DNA of 64,000 bases from positions 62,001 to 126,000 of the forward strand of contig CAZAWR010000006.1 in NCBI GenBank assembly GCA_964488865.1, in the 5' to 3' direction. Under the pieces are notes generated by a model, which saw only the letters and a list, made by a program, of their open reading frames with translations, did no database searches and was not told the DNA's origin. This DNA is from MWCO01 sp964488865. Lineage in GTDB: Bacteria > Myxococcota_A > Polyangia > Polyangiales > Polyangiaceae. Shown piece by piece: positions 1 to 8,532 of the stretch (position 1 is the first letter of the stretch; each line of letters begins with the position of its first letter). A program made the translations under genes and the position numbers.

Positions 1-74
1 ATCAGGGGTCGACGGCAAGGCCCGAGATCGTCTCACCCTTGCACGACGCTGGTTCCTGACGGTATGAAGCCGGC

Positions 75-584
75 ATGCACCTTCGCCGTTTCTCGTTCCT
101 CTTTGCCGCGGGATTGCTGGCAGCGCCCGCTTGCTCGAATCTCACGTCCCCGTCAGGCGAGAACCCAGACTCCCTGACAGCCGTTGGGGACACCCCTGCC
201 GCAACCCGCGCCCAACCGCCGCCCACGCAACCGAGGCCCACACCGGAACGAGCCCCCAACGCCGAGGCTCTCACCGTTCGACGCATACTCATCGCCCACG
301 ACCGCGCCGAAGGTGTCAAGCCAGGCGTCAAGCGCACCCTGGCGGAAGCTCGCAAGCTTGCAGCTGAAGTCGCGGAGAAAGCACAAGCCCCAGGCGCGGA
401 CTTCGCTCAACTGGCCAAGACCCACTCAGATGCCCCGGATGCCGAACGCGGCGGCCTGCTTCCCCCACTCAGGGGCGACGCCGAAGCGGACTTGAAAGCC
501 GCGGCGCAGCAAGCAACCGTCGGCCAGGTCTCCGGCGTCGTCGTGACCCGGCAGGGGCTACAGATCTTCCAGCGCCTCAGGTAG
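75..584 (+). CDS. PpiC-type (parvulin) peptidyl-prolyl isomerase lipoprotein
   Basis: A 169-residue secreted protein. The N-terminus has an Arg pair, a hydrophobic stretch and a Cys at residue 20 preceded by APA, read as a somewhat weak lipobox. A Pro/Thr-rich linker follows (about residues 25-65). From about residue 70 the sequence fits the parvulin fold: an ILIAHDRAEG strand, a long helix of Ala/Lys, then FAQLAKTHSDAPDAERGGLL, the family hallmark, and a C-terminal strand. Parvulins catalyse cis-trans proline isomerisation, usually to help fold exported proteins. Role here is inferred to be periplasmic. The response regulator starts 7 bases after its stop. The domain is short, so activity is not certain. 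Confidence 0.75.
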   Translation: MHLRRFSFLFAAGLLAAPACSNLTSPSGENPDSLTAVGDTPAATRAQPPPTQPRPTPERAPNAEALTVRRILIAHDRAEGVKPGVKRTLAEARKLAAEVAEKAQAPGADFAQLAKTHSDAPDAERGGLLPPLRGDAEADLKAAAQQATVGQVSGVVVTRQGLQIFQRLR

Positions 585-591
585 ATGAGGC

Positions 592-969
592 ATGGGCGCC
601 GCCAAGAAACGGATCCTGGTCGTCGAGGATGACCCCAGCGTTCGCACTCTCCTCGAGAAGACGCTGGCCGTCCAGTACGAGGTCGAATCGGTCGGCGACG
701 GGATCAGCGCAGCGCGGCGTATCTCCCGAGCACCTGCCGCCGACCTCATCCTCTGCGACGTGATGCTGCCGGGGATGGACGGACTGGAAGTCGCGCGTCG
801 AGCCAAGGCCTCTGCGATCTGGTCGCACGTACCCATCATCTTCCTCACCGCGCGGACCACGCCTCGCGACGTGATCCAGGGCATTCAGGCGGGCGCGAGA
901 CTCTATCTCGCGAAGCCCTTCAAGCTTCAGGACCTGCTCGACAAAGTGGCCAAGGTCACCGGAGCTTGA
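592..969 (+). CDS. Single-domain response regulator (receiver only)
   Basis: A 125-residue CheY-like receiver with no output domain. Visible active-site residues are the acidic pair D13/D14 in VVEDDPS, phospho-acceptor D56 in LILCDVMLPGMDG, the conserved T87 in FLTAR and K108 in LAKPF. Such proteins relay phosphate from a histidine kinase to another partner or bind a target directly when phosphorylated. No kinase lies nearby, so its partner is unknown. It begins 7 bases after the PPIase gene, and its stop overlaps the TTG candidate start of lnt, suggesting co-transcription. Confidence 0.9.
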   Translation: MGAAKKRILVVEDDPSVRTLLEKTLAVQYEVESVGDGISAARRISRAPAADLILCDVMLPGMDGLEVARRAKASAIWSHVPIIFLTARTTPRDVIQGIQAGARLYLAKPFKLQDLLDKVAKVTGA

Positions 970-1007
970 CCTTGGGGGTTCTCCCCGACGCAACTACGTT
1001 TCCGGCC

Positions 1008-2543
1008 GTGTCCACGCGCTGGGCGCTTCCCCTCGCGGTCGCGACGGGCTTGCTCTACTTCGCTTGCTTCCCGGGGACTGGGCTCTGGCCCCTCGCGTTC
1101 GTGACCCTCAGCCCCTTGATCGTGGCGCTGCGACACCGTGGGGTCGTCCATGGCGCGCTGCTCGGCCTTGCGGCTGGGACCGTCACCACGTTCCTCGGCT
1201 TCTTCTGGCTCGTCGAGACGATTCGCACCCACGGAGGGTTCCCATGGCCCGCCAGCTTGGCCGTGGTGCTCGTCTTGAGCCTGATGCAGGGTGGTCGCTT
1301 CGCTCTATTCGCTGGTCTCACGTGCGCGATGTCGCGACGCCGATGGCCTTGGCCCCTGCCCGTGGCGGGGGCCTTCGTCACCGCGGAGGTGGCGTACCCG
1401 CTGCTGTTTCCCTGGTTCTTGGGAGCAAGCCTCCATCGCTTCCCCCTGCTGATCCAAACGGCTGACCTGGGCGGTCCGGTGCTCGTCGGACTCCCGCTCG
1501 CTCTGACAAGCGCCACGGTCGCCGACGCGTTCCGAACCGGACGACCGCGGATGCCGGCAAGGCCCTCCCTGGTGGTCGCGGCTCTAGCAATCGCTCTGCC
1601 GGTCGCGTACGGCGCGTTCATGATCCCGGTCGTGGACCACGCCACCCGGGCAGCACCGACGGTTCGGGTGGGGCTGGTCCAGGGTGACGTCCCCATGCCG
1701 CCCGCAACCTCAGAGCTTCTGCACCAGCGATTCAGCAAACAGGTCGAGCTCACGCGTCAACTTGCCGTGGCGGGAGCAGAGCTCGTGATCTGGCCCGAGT
1801 CCGCCTTCATTCACGTCCTTCCGGCCTCGGCGCCGGGTGAGGCTGCAGGGCGAACCGAAGCGGCAAACCTCGGCGTTCCGCTGCTCGCGGGCGCACTCGT
1901 GGAAACCGAAGGTCCCAGGTCTCGCGTGTTCAATTCGGCGCTGATGATTGCGCCAGGCGCCAGCGTGCGCGGGCGATACGACAAGCAGCACCGGCTTCCT
2001 TTCGGTGAATACCTGCCGCTGGGCGATGCCTTCCCGGTCTTGTATCGGTGGTCGCCCGGGTCGGGACGGATCTCCAAGGGCGACCAATCCGGCCCGGTGC
2101 CTTTCGAGGACAAGCGGATCACGGTCCTGATCTGTTACGAGGACATCTTGCCATCGTTCGTGAGGGGCGCGGTCAAGGGTCATCGCCCCCACCTGCTAGC
2201 CAACCTGACGAACGACGGGTGGTTTGGTCGGTCGGACGCAGCTGGGGTGCACTTCGCCCTGTCCAAGTTCCGAGCGGTGGAGCACCGCCGGTATCTGGTT
2301 CGCGCCACGAACACGGGCGTGACCGCCATCGTGGACCCCGTAGGACGGGAGCAGGGGACCGTGCCTGCGTTTGCCGAGGGGTCCCTGGTGGGGACGGTGC
2401 GGTGGATGCACGGCTGGACGCTCTATGGCTTGTGGGGGGATGCTCCGTGGTATCTGGTGGCGGTCGCGTCGTTGGTGGGTTGCTGGTTGGGCTGGCCCGG
2501 GGGCTGGCGGCGACGGGGTGTTGGCCCCAGAGAGCAGGCGTGA
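1008..2543 (+). CDS. lnt: Apolipoprotein N-acyltransferase
   Basis: Lnt adds the third acyl chain to the N-terminal Cys of lipoproteins in the inner membrane. About 200 N-terminal residues form several membrane helices, followed by a nitrilase-type domain. With the GTG start at 1008 (511 residues) the catalytic triad is E264 in VIWPESAF, K326 in RYDKQHRLPFGEYLP and C376 in LICYEDILP, at positions close to E. coli E267/K335/C387. The open frame extends to a TTG at 966 that overlaps the upstream stop. I prefer 1008 because it removes an uncharacteristic leader. One final membrane helix and a basic tail close the protein. The many lipoproteins in this window are its likely substrates. Confidence 0.95.
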   Translation: MSTRWALPLAVATGLLYFACFPGTGLWPLAFVTLSPLIVALRHRGVVHGALLGLAAGTVTTFLGFFWLVETIRTHGGFPWPASLAVVLVLSLMQGGRFALFAGLTCAMSRRRWPWPLPVAGAFVTAEVAYPLLFPWFLGASLHRFPLLIQTADLGGPVLVGLPLALTSATVADAFRTGRPRMPARPSLVVAALAIALPVAYGAFMIPVVDHATRAAPTVRVGLVQGDVPMPPATSELLHQRFSKQVELTRQLAVAGAELVIWPESAFIHVLPASAPGEAAGRTEAANLGVPLLAGALVETEGPRSRVFNSALMIAPGASVRGRYDKQHRLPFGEYLPLGDAFPVLYRWSPGSGRISKGDQSGPVPFEDKRITVLICYEDILPSFVRGAVKGHRPHLLANLTNDGWFGRSDAAGVHFALSKFRAVEHRRYLVRATNTGVTAIVDPVGREQGTVPAFAEGSLVGTVRWMHGWTLYGLWGDAPWYLVAVASLVGCWLGWPGGWRRRGVGPREQA

Positions 2544-2724
2544 ATAACTTCAGGTGCGTTGCGTCCATCTGCGGGTCAGATTCTTGACTTGGACGCACCG
2601 CCGTGAAAACTTCTGTGATCGGTTCGAACAGGGAACGGATCCCCACGGGCAACCGTAAGATGGGGACGAGACCCGACCCGCGGTGACCTGGGAGGCTCGA
2701 GGGCTTCTTTCAAAGGAGATAGAG

Positions 2725-3219
2725 ATGAAGAAGATAGCTTGGCATTGGACTTTGGCTGTTTCCGCGATCGCGCTTGCGTTTGCTGCCTGCACGGTTACGG
2801 AGGGAGACGACGACGAGGACGGCGGGACTAGCGGGTCTGGCGGCAGTGATACCGGTGGGTCCGGCGGCGGCGTGACGGGCGGAACGGGCGGCGGCGTGAC
2901 AGGCGGAACCGGAGGAGCGGCCGGAGAGGGCGGCACGGGCGGCGGCACCACCACGAAGACCTGCGCCGAGCTGTACCCCGGAACGGACACCTGCTCGCAG
3001 TGCCTGGTCACCAGCTGCTGCGCCGAGGTGGAAGCCTGCTTCAATGAAACCTCAGGCGAGTGCGCGGGCTCGTGGGACTGTCTGGCCGAATGCACGGACG
3101 CGGACACCTACGAGGATTGCAAGGCGGCCTGTGACGACGGCAACTTCAACACGGCCTACAACGAGATCGTGACCTGCCTCGAGGTGAAGTGCTTCGAGGG
3201 GTGCGGCTCCACCCAGTAG
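2725..3219 (+). CDS. Cys-rich lipoprotein with Gly/Thr linker
   Basis: Start chosen at the ATG preceded by AAGGAG about 8 bases upstream. The encoded 164 residues begin with MKK, a hydrophobic core and lipobox FAACT (Cys20). An acidic patch (EGDDDEDGG) leads into a Gly/Ser/Thr linker with GGVTGGTG repeats. The last ~90 residues carry 14 cysteines, including a CC pair and CxxC spacing, so this is probably a small disulfide-stabilised exported domain. The overall layout is common among myxobacterial lipoproteins of unknown function; I recognise no enzyme. It has its own 180-base upstream gap and a clear terminator downstream, so it is monocistronic. Confidence 0.8.
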   Translation: MKKIAWHWTLAVSAIALAFAACTVTEGDDDEDGGTSGSGGSDTGGSGGGVTGGTGGGVTGGTGGAAGEGGTGGGTTTKTCAELYPGTDTCSQCLVTSCCAEVEACFNETSGECAGSWDCLAECTDADTYEDCKAACDDGNFNTAYNEIVTCLEVKCFEGCGSTQ

Positions 3220-3241
3220 TCCATCTCGCCCAGCGACCATC

Positions 3242-3277
3242 GCGCCGCCCTTCCTCCTGGAATGGCGGCGCTTTTTT
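3242..3277 (+). terminator. Rho-independent terminator
   Basis: A perfect 8-bp stem GCGCCGCC / GGCGGCGC (3242-3249 with 3264-3271) is followed by six T residues (3272-3277). It lies 23 bases after the stop of the Cys-rich lipoprotein. The opposite strand lacks a T tract, so it serves mainly the plus-strand gene although the DUF72 gene converges on it. Confidence 0.88.
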
Positions 3278-3322
3278 ATGGTCGCGACGTCTCGATGTAG
3301 GCCGGTTCAGTGAACCGCCCCG

Positions 3323-3973
3323 TCAGAGCTTCATCGCTTTGCGGAATCGCTTGGCGTCCGCGAACATGTCCACGTTGGTAAAAATGTAGGTGGCGTCGGT
3401 GTGCTTGGCTACCTTCGCGATCTCGGCGAGGCGCTCGATGGCTGGGTCCTCGTACCGTGACTTGTGCCCAGCAGGCCCGGGAAGACGGTAATAGGCCTTC
3501 TTCTTCTTCGAGACCCCCTGGTTGAGGGGATCTCGCACCACCAAGACCTGTTCGGCAGACATCAGCCCCTCGGTCTCGTCCGGCTCCCAAAGGGGGCCCG
3601 GGTCAAACACGACCACCTTGAACATCTTTCGCGTCGCGCCCAGGAAGTCCTTGACGACCGTCTTGTTCGCGCGGTTGCACGGGAAGTCCGGGGGCGCCAC
3701 GAACACAGCCGTCTCGGCGGCCAGCTCCGCGGCCACCGAAACCAACGTCTTCATCGCCGTCTCCACCACCTTGCCCTCCCGAAACCCCTCTTGTCCGATC
3801 TCGCGCGGCCCCAGCAGAGCAAAGCGGAATCCGTCGGGCGCCTCCCGACGCCACCTGCGCACCGTTCCTGGACCTGGCGTCCCAAGGTGAGTCTCTTGCA
3901 CCTCGACGAACAGGAACTCGCGGAAGTACCTCGTCGCTGGAACGGGGAACCCAGCACACCCGACGGTAATCAT
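3323..3973 (-). CDS. DUF72 family protein
   Basis: This 216-residue protein starts MITVGCAGF and contains the DUF72 (YecE-like) features: a TIM-barrel-like first strand, the segment FLFVEVQETHLGTPGPGTVR, a FRFALLGPREIG segment and a late DATYIFTNVDMF strand, matching the family's YxyFNNt region. DUF72 proteins have no firmly established reaction. An upstream ATG at 3991 would add six residues; I prefer 3973 because families of this type start right at the first strand. The gene is expressed from its own promoter in the AT-richer gap to lptE. Confidence 0.85.
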   Translation of the reverse strand: MITVGCAGFPVPATRYFREFLFVEVQETHLGTPGPGTVRRWRREAPDGFRFALLGPREIGQEGFREGKVVETAMKTLVSVAAELAAETAVFVAPPDFPCNRANKTVVKDFLGATRKMFKVVVFDPGPLWEPDETEGLMSAEQVLVVRDPLNQGVSKKKKAYYRLPGPAGHKSRYEDPAIERLAEIAKVAKHTDATYIFTNVDMFADAKRFRKAMKL

Positions 3974-4019
3974 GGTGGGGAACGGTACCACCCAACGACA
4001 GCCGGGCCAACGACAGGCG

Positions 4020-4048
4020 AAAATACATTGAAAAACGGACTATTACAA
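4020..4048 (-). promoter_or_regulatory. Candidate sigma70-type promoter for the DUF72 gene
   Basis: Reading the minus strand, TTGTAA (4048-4043) and TATTTT (4025-4020) are separated by 17 bases in an unusually AT-rich gap. Each hexamer matches the vegetative consensus at 4 of 6 positions. Predicted transcription would begin near 4013, about 40 bases before the ATG at 3973. Pattern match only. Confidence 0.4.
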
Positions 4049-4053
4049 CAACT

Positions 4054-4569
4054 TCACGGGGAAGAGGAACCGGGAACGGGCTCCCCCAGCCGTCGCAAGA
4101 CGAGGGCGTCCCCTGCCCTCCTGGCTGCCGCAACCACCCCCGAACCGACGGCGTTCTCTTGCTCCAGCGGGCTCGAACCCGTTGCGACGACGTAGTGTTC
4201 GGTGACGACGTAGTGAGTGTCCGAGCCGACGTCGTGTGCAGACGCGGAGACGCTGACCCTGGTGGCGCGAGCGGTTGCCGCGCCGTTGCCAGAGACCAGA
4301 CCTTCCGTGGCGAGGCGCACATGTACGACCTCGACCAGCAGCGTGCCGCCCTCGGAACAGGTCGAGAGCAAGCCGCGCTGTGCGAGTGCATCCCGAGCGC
4401 CGAAGACGAGCGCGGTCAAGGCCTGAGGATGCGATGCCGGAGCATCCCCGGGCTCCACACACCAGCCGGACGTCCCCGAGCCCGGCGCGCGAGCCGAGTG
4501 GTACCCACACCCGACAGCAGCACACGCCGCTGCCCCAAGGACACAGCGGGGAAGACGGACTCGTCTCAT
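4054..4569 (-). CDS. lptE: LPS-assembly lipoprotein LptE-like
   Basis: A 171-residue lipoprotein with a short Arg-containing N-terminus and lipobox AAVGCGYH. The Cys-Gly-Tyr-(H/R) start is typical for LptE, whose mature protein plugs the LptD outer-membrane channel for lipopolysaccharide. The rest shows an alpha/beta layout with VLLVEVVHV-like and HYVVTEHYVV strands. It lies 16 bases behind leuS, and leuS-lptE is an old conserved gene pair, which is the main support for the name. Sequence conservation of LptE is low, so this call rests on position, size and N-terminus. The C-terminus is a Pro/Ser tail. Confidence 0.65.
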   Translation of the reverse strand: MRRVRLPRCVLGAAACAAVGCGYHSARAPGSGTSGWCVEPGDAPASHPQALTALVFGARDALAQRGLLSTCSEGGTLLVEVVHVRLATEGLVSGNGAATARATRVSVSASAHDVGSDTHYVVTEHYVVATGSSPLEQENAVGSGVVAAARRAGDALVLRRLGEPVPGSSSP

Positions 4570-4585
4570 GGGACGGCCCTGCGGG

Positions 4586-7066
4586 TTACTTGGCGACGAT
4601 GATGTTGAGGATCTGGGCCGGCCGGTAGATGACCTTCCGAACGGCTCCGTCCGGCACGTGGGCGCGCACGTTGTCTTGCGACAGCGCGAGGGCCATGGCG
4701 TCCTGTTCCGACGCGTCCCGCGCGAGGGCGATGCGACCGCGCACCTTGCCGTTCACCTGCACGCCGATCTCCACCGTGTCGTCCCGCACAAGAGCCTCTT
4801 CGAAGGAAGGCCAGGATTGAAGCGACACGGACTCCGTTCCGCCGAGACGCTGCCAAAGCTCCTCCGCAAGGTGCGGCGCGATGGGAGCGAGCAACAGGAC
4901 CAACGTTCGAGCCGCGCCAACCGGCACCTGCTCGAGGGACGCGATGTGATTCGTCAAGATCATCAGCGCGCTGACGGAGGTGTTGAAGCGCATGGCCTCG
5001 ATGTCGTCGCCCACTTTCTTGATCGTCTTGTGCACGAGGCGTTCGGTGGCCTCGTCCGCCGGGGCGTCCACGAGCTGTCCGGTGCAAAGCTTGAACACGC
5101 GGTCCAGGAACCGCCGAACGCCCTGGATGCCGCTCGTTTGCCAAGGCTTGACCTGCTCGAGCGGCCCCATGAACATCTCGTAGGCCCGAAGGGCGTCGGC
5201 ACCGTACTCGCGAACCACGTCGTCGGGGTTGATGACGTTGCCTCGAGACTTCGACATCTTCTCGTTGTTCTCACCGAGGATCATGCCCTGGTGGACGAGC
5301 CTGACGAACGGCTCCGCGTGCTTCACCACCCCGACATCGTACAGGACTTTGTGCCAGAACCGCGCGTAGAGCAGGTGCAAGACAGCGTGCTCGCTTCCGC
5401 CCACGTACAGGTCGACAGGCATCCACGCGTCGTAGGATTCCTCGGAGAACGGTCGGTCGACGTTGCGGGGGTCGAGGAATCGAAGGTAGTACCAGCATGA
5501 CCCGGCCCACTGGGGCATGGTGTTGGTCTCCCTCGCAAACCACTTTCCGTCGCGCTGGAAGAAGACCCAGTCGAGGGCACGCGCCAGGGGACCGCGGGGA
5601 TCGTTGCCGGGACGGAAGTCGTGAAGTTCGGGCAGCACCACCGGCAGTTCGGACTCCTCGACGGCGATGGGCTGGTCGTACCGAATGGTGTGCTTGGCGC
5701 CCTGACGCGGGTCACCCCCCGCCTCTAGCTCCACAGGGAAGTAGACCGGAAACGGCTCGCCCCAGTACCGCTGTCGAGAGAACACCCAATCCCGGAGCTT
5801 ATAGTTGACGGTGGCCTTTCCGAGCTTGCTCTGCTCGAGGTGCGCGACGATCCGACTCTTCATCTCCGGGGTTGCCAGTCCGTCGAACTGCTGCGATCGG
5901 ACGGCGACGCCGTCGTCGGTGTACGCCGCAGCGAGATCCTCGTGGAGCGCGCCATCGTGGCTGACGACTTCCACGACGGGAAGCCCGTGCTTGCGTGCGA
6001 AGGCGTAGTCACGTTCGTCGTGTGCGGGGACCGCCATCACGGCTCCCGTCCCGTAGGTTCCGAGGACATAGTCGGCAACCCAGATGGGGATCCTGTCACC
6101 GGTCAGCGGGTGGCGCGCGAACGCGCCGGTCGGTACGCCGGTCTTGTCCTTCGACAGCGCGGCGCGGTCCATGTCGCTCTTGGCGGACGCTGTCCGGACG
6201 TAGGCGGCAACGTCGTCGCGATGGGCGGGGGTCACCAGCATGTCGACGAGGGGATGCTCGGGGGCGATGACCATGTAGGTCGCCCCGTAGAGCGTGTCAG
6301 GGCGCGTCGTGAACACGCGCAAGGACGCATCGTGCTCATCGACGGGGAACTCGATTTCGCACCCCTCGCTGCGACCGATCCAGTTGGTCTGCTTGATTTT
6401 GGTGTCCGGCCAGTCGAGCCCCTCCAAGTCGGAGGCGAGACGATCAGCGTAGGCCGTGATCCTCAGCAGCCACTGTCGAAGCGGCGTTCGCTCCACGGGG
6501 TGTCCGCCCCGCTCGCTCTTGCCGTCGATGACCTCTTCGTTGGCGAGGACGGTGCCGAGGGCTGGGCACCAGTTGACAGGGACCTCGGATTGGACGGCCA
6601 GGCCTCGGTGGAACAGCTGCAGGAATATCCACTGAGTCCAGCGGAGGTAGTCGGGCTGGGTGGTGTCGATCTCGCGCTCCCAGTCGTAGGAGAACCCAAG
6701 CATCTTGAGCTGGCGGCGGAAGACGTCGATGTTCTCGCCCGTCTTGACGGAGGGGTGGGTACCGGTTTGGATCGCGTACTGCTCGGCGGGCAGGCCAAAG
6801 GCATCCCAGCCCATCGGGTGCAGGACATCGACGCCTTTCATGCGGGCATGGCGCGCGACGATGTCCGTGGCGGTGTAGCCTTCCGGATGGCCGACGTGAA
6901 GACCGGAACCTGACGGGTACGGGAACATGTCGAGCACGTAGAGCTTGGGGTGCCCGGGCCGTCGAACGGCGCGGAAGGTGCGGTGCTCGTCCCAGTACTG
7001 CTGCCACTTGGGCTCGATTTGGGCGGGGATGTAACGATCTTCTGGATTCTTCGAGAGGTTAGACAT
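4586..7066 (-). CDS. leuS: Leucyl-tRNA synthetase
   Basis: An 826-residue class I synthetase charging tRNA-Leu in the cytoplasm. The HIGH signature is HVGH at residues 57-60 after FPYPSGSGL, and the KMSKS loop is at residues 603-607 in GENNEKMSKSRGNVINP. Between them lies the CP1 editing domain with the TTRPDTLYGATY segment and the conserved GTGAVMAVPAHDERD region. The C-terminal anticodon and LeuRS-specific domains end with VRKVIYRP. Length fits the bacterial family. It is the first gene of a pair with lptE. A full-length reading frame in all regions shows it is intact. Confidence 0.98.
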   Translation of the reverse strand: MSNLSKNPEDRYIPAQIEPKWQQYWDEHRTFRAVRRPGHPKLYVLDMFPYPSGSGLHVGHPEGYTATDIVARHARMKGVDVLHPMGWDAFGLPAEQYAIQTGTHPSVKTGENIDVFRRQLKMLGFSYDWEREIDTTQPDYLRWTQWIFLQLFHRGLAVQSEVPVNWCPALGTVLANEEVIDGKSERGGHPVERTPLRQWLLRITAYADRLASDLEGLDWPDTKIKQTNWIGRSEGCEIEFPVDEHDASLRVFTTRPDTLYGATYMVIAPEHPLVDMLVTPAHRDDVAAYVRTASAKSDMDRAALSKDKTGVPTGAFARHPLTGDRIPIWVADYVLGTYGTGAVMAVPAHDERDYAFARKHGLPVVEVVSHDGALHEDLAAAYTDDGVAVRSQQFDGLATPEMKSRIVAHLEQSKLGKATVNYKLRDWVFSRQRYWGEPFPVYFPVELEAGGDPRQGAKHTIRYDQPIAVEESELPVVLPELHDFRPGNDPRGPLARALDWVFFQRDGKWFARETNTMPQWAGSCWYYLRFLDPRNVDRPFSEESYDAWMPVDLYVGGSEHAVLHLLYARFWHKVLYDVGVVKHAEPFVRLVHQGMILGENNEKMSKSRGNVINPDDVVREYGADALRAYEMFMGPLEQVKPWQTSGIQGVRRFLDRVFKLCTGQLVDAPADEATERLVHKTIKKVGDDIEAMRFNTSVSALMILTNHIASLEQVPVGAARTLVLLLAPIAPHLAEELWQRLGGTESVSLQSWPSFEEALVRDDTVEIGVQVNGKVRGRIALARDASEQDAMALALSQDNVRAHVPDGAVRKVIYRPAQILNIIVAK

Positions 7067-7129
7067 GGGCGCCCGCGGTGTAGCACACGGGCCGGAGTCG
7101 GGGCGCGGAAAGTGGCGTGGGGGGTAGCT

Positions 7130-7735
7130 CTACGGGGTCAGCTTGGGCACGGCGCACCAAACGCGCATCATCAACGCGGTTTCGTCCGCCGGACGGATGT
7201 CGATCCGACGCACGGCCTCGAGGCCTCCTGGCGGAAGTCGATGCCAGAGTCGCTGGGCCACGAAGTCACGACGCTCCTCGTCGGTGGCCGACACGGACAA
7301 GCACCGGTCGAGGATGACGAACGTGAACAGTTCCAGGACCTCCGACCCAGCGAACTTCCCTTTCTGCTGAGCGCGGACGATCCTTTCCGCATCGCGCAGG
7401 AGCTCCTCGTCGATGACCGCCATCGTTTCGAAGCCCGCCCGCGTCTCGGACACAGTGACCTCGGGGGGCGCATCGGGATCATCCGTGCATGTCGGCAAGT
7501 CCGATTCGGCAGGAGAGAGGTCATCTCCGAGCGGCTTTTCGTCGTAGCCGATGGTGACGAAGGGCTTACGGCTGGTCGGTGCTGCACCTTGCATTTCCCG
7601 CAGGATCGCGGTCAGGGTGGCGCGCCCGACGGGACGTTCCTCGAACGTGATGTCGGGAGGCGGGGGTTTGGATGAACGCACAACGCGGGCCTTCCCAGCT
7701 TTACGGGGGCGTCCCCCTGGATTCTTCGGGACCAT
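7130..7735 (-). CDS. Hypothetical protein with AT-hook-like N-terminus
   Basis: I do not recognise this family. Of two possible starts (7816 and 7735) the inner ATG gives 201 residues beginning MVPKNPGGRPRKAGK. The GGRPRK stretch resembles an AT-hook core (GRP flanked by basic residues), which binds the minor groove of AT-rich DNA. The central part is acidic and Pro-rich. The last ~100 residues look folded and mostly helical (LLRDAERIVRAQQKGKFAG, then DRCLSVSATDEERRDFVAQR). It sits between leuS and the zinc-ribbon gene on the same strand. Function is unknown; DNA association is an inference from the short motif only. Confidence 0.6.
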   Translation of the reverse strand: MVPKNPGGRPRKAGKARVVRSSKPPPPDITFEERPVGRATLTAILREMQGAAPTSRKPFVTIGYDEKPLGDDLSPAESDLPTCTDDPDAPPEVTVSETRAGFETMAVIDEELLRDAERIVRAQQKGKFAGSEVLELFTFVILDRCLSVSATDEERRDFVAQRLWHRLPPGGLEAVRRIDIRPADETALMMRVWCAVPKLTP

Positions 7736-7973
7736 GGGTATGGTTGGCGATGCTAGCACCTTCCCTGGGCGTCGGTCCACGGGGGGCGGAAGACCCAGAT
7801 CCCGTCCCAAGCACACCCCGACAGAGCCGAAGCCAAGCTGGTGAATGCGGGACGGGCAGCAGGGAACGGAAGAATGCCTTCGTTAGGTACTCCGGGTTCC
7901 CGGTACTGCTCCAGTTTGGCGGTTGGCGCTCCGTCAACATGGCCCAGTTTGGACGGAACTCTCTGCGGATCAG
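7736..7973. other. Intergenic region without recognised gene
   Basis: About 240 bases between the AT-hook-like gene and the zinc-ribbon gene, both read leftward. I see no tRNA, hairpin with T-run or convincing small gene. It presumably holds the promoter of the gene at 7735. Confidence 0.5.
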
Positions 7974-8306
7974 CTAGCTCGTCTTCGAGGGGGTGGCGGA
8001 GGGCGTGGCCGACGTGCTGGGGGACGACGAAGCTGCGCTGGACGGCGACGATGAGGTCGAGGTCGTAGGGGCTGTGGACGAGTTGGAGGGCTTGGAGGAC
8101 CCTCCATTTCCGCCTCGCTTCGAGGGGCTCGAGTACAAGTCGGCGTACCAGCCGCCGCCCTTGAGGATGAAGTTACCCGCAGAAATCTGTCGGCGGGCCG
8201 TCTTTTCGTGACAAGCGGGGCAAGTGTCGAGCGGGTCTGCAACGATCCGCTGCTCTTCCTCCCATTCGTGGCCGCAGGCGGCGCACTTGTACTCGTAGGT
8301 GGGCAT
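7974..8306 (-). CDS. FmdB-family zinc ribbon protein
   Basis: A 110-residue protein with the classic start MPTYEYKCAACGHEWE and a second knuckle CPACHEKTARRQIS, giving a CxxC...CxxC zinc ribbon (FmdB/CxxC_CxxC_SSSS family). A conserved NFILKGGGWYADLY segment follows. The last ~40 residues are almost only Ser, Thr, Pro and Ala, a disordered tail. The open frame extends upstream to 8585 but the family start and a purine-rich AAAGGTG site support 8306. Members are small regulators or assembly factors of uncertain role. It is divergent from smc, with a shared 226-base control region. Confidence 0.88.
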   Translation of the reverse strand: MPTYEYKCAACGHEWEEEQRIVADPLDTCPACHEKTARRQISAGNFILKGGGWYADLYSSPSKRGGNGGSSKPSNSSTAPTTSTSSSPSSAASSSPSTSATPSATPSKTS

Positions 8307-8532
8307 GAGGAGGCACCTTTCATGCGCGGCGCTGAAGAAACCCGCCGCGACGCTAGCTCCCCGATGCGTCTTGCGGCCCATTCTGTCAAGGGTCGAAGAG
8401 TTTGTGGGGCGCCCCTGAACGTCCGTGAGCCTTGTCTTCCCGACAGAGTCCGGGTAGCAAAGGGGATGGGCCGTGACCATACATGTTGTGCCATCAAGGC
8501 ACAACCATGGTCCCGTATCGCCTGACAACACC
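8307..8532. promoter_or_regulatory. Divergent intergenic region between zinc-ribbon gene and smc
   Basis: A 226-base gap between two genes read away from each other must contain both promoters. I could not assign confident -35/-10 pairs. No hairpin or RNA gene was evident. Confidence 0.4.

Noticed and set aside
5840..6913. 357-residue frame antisense to leuS
   Set aside because: Lies wholly inside the leucyl-tRNA synthetase gene and has no family features.
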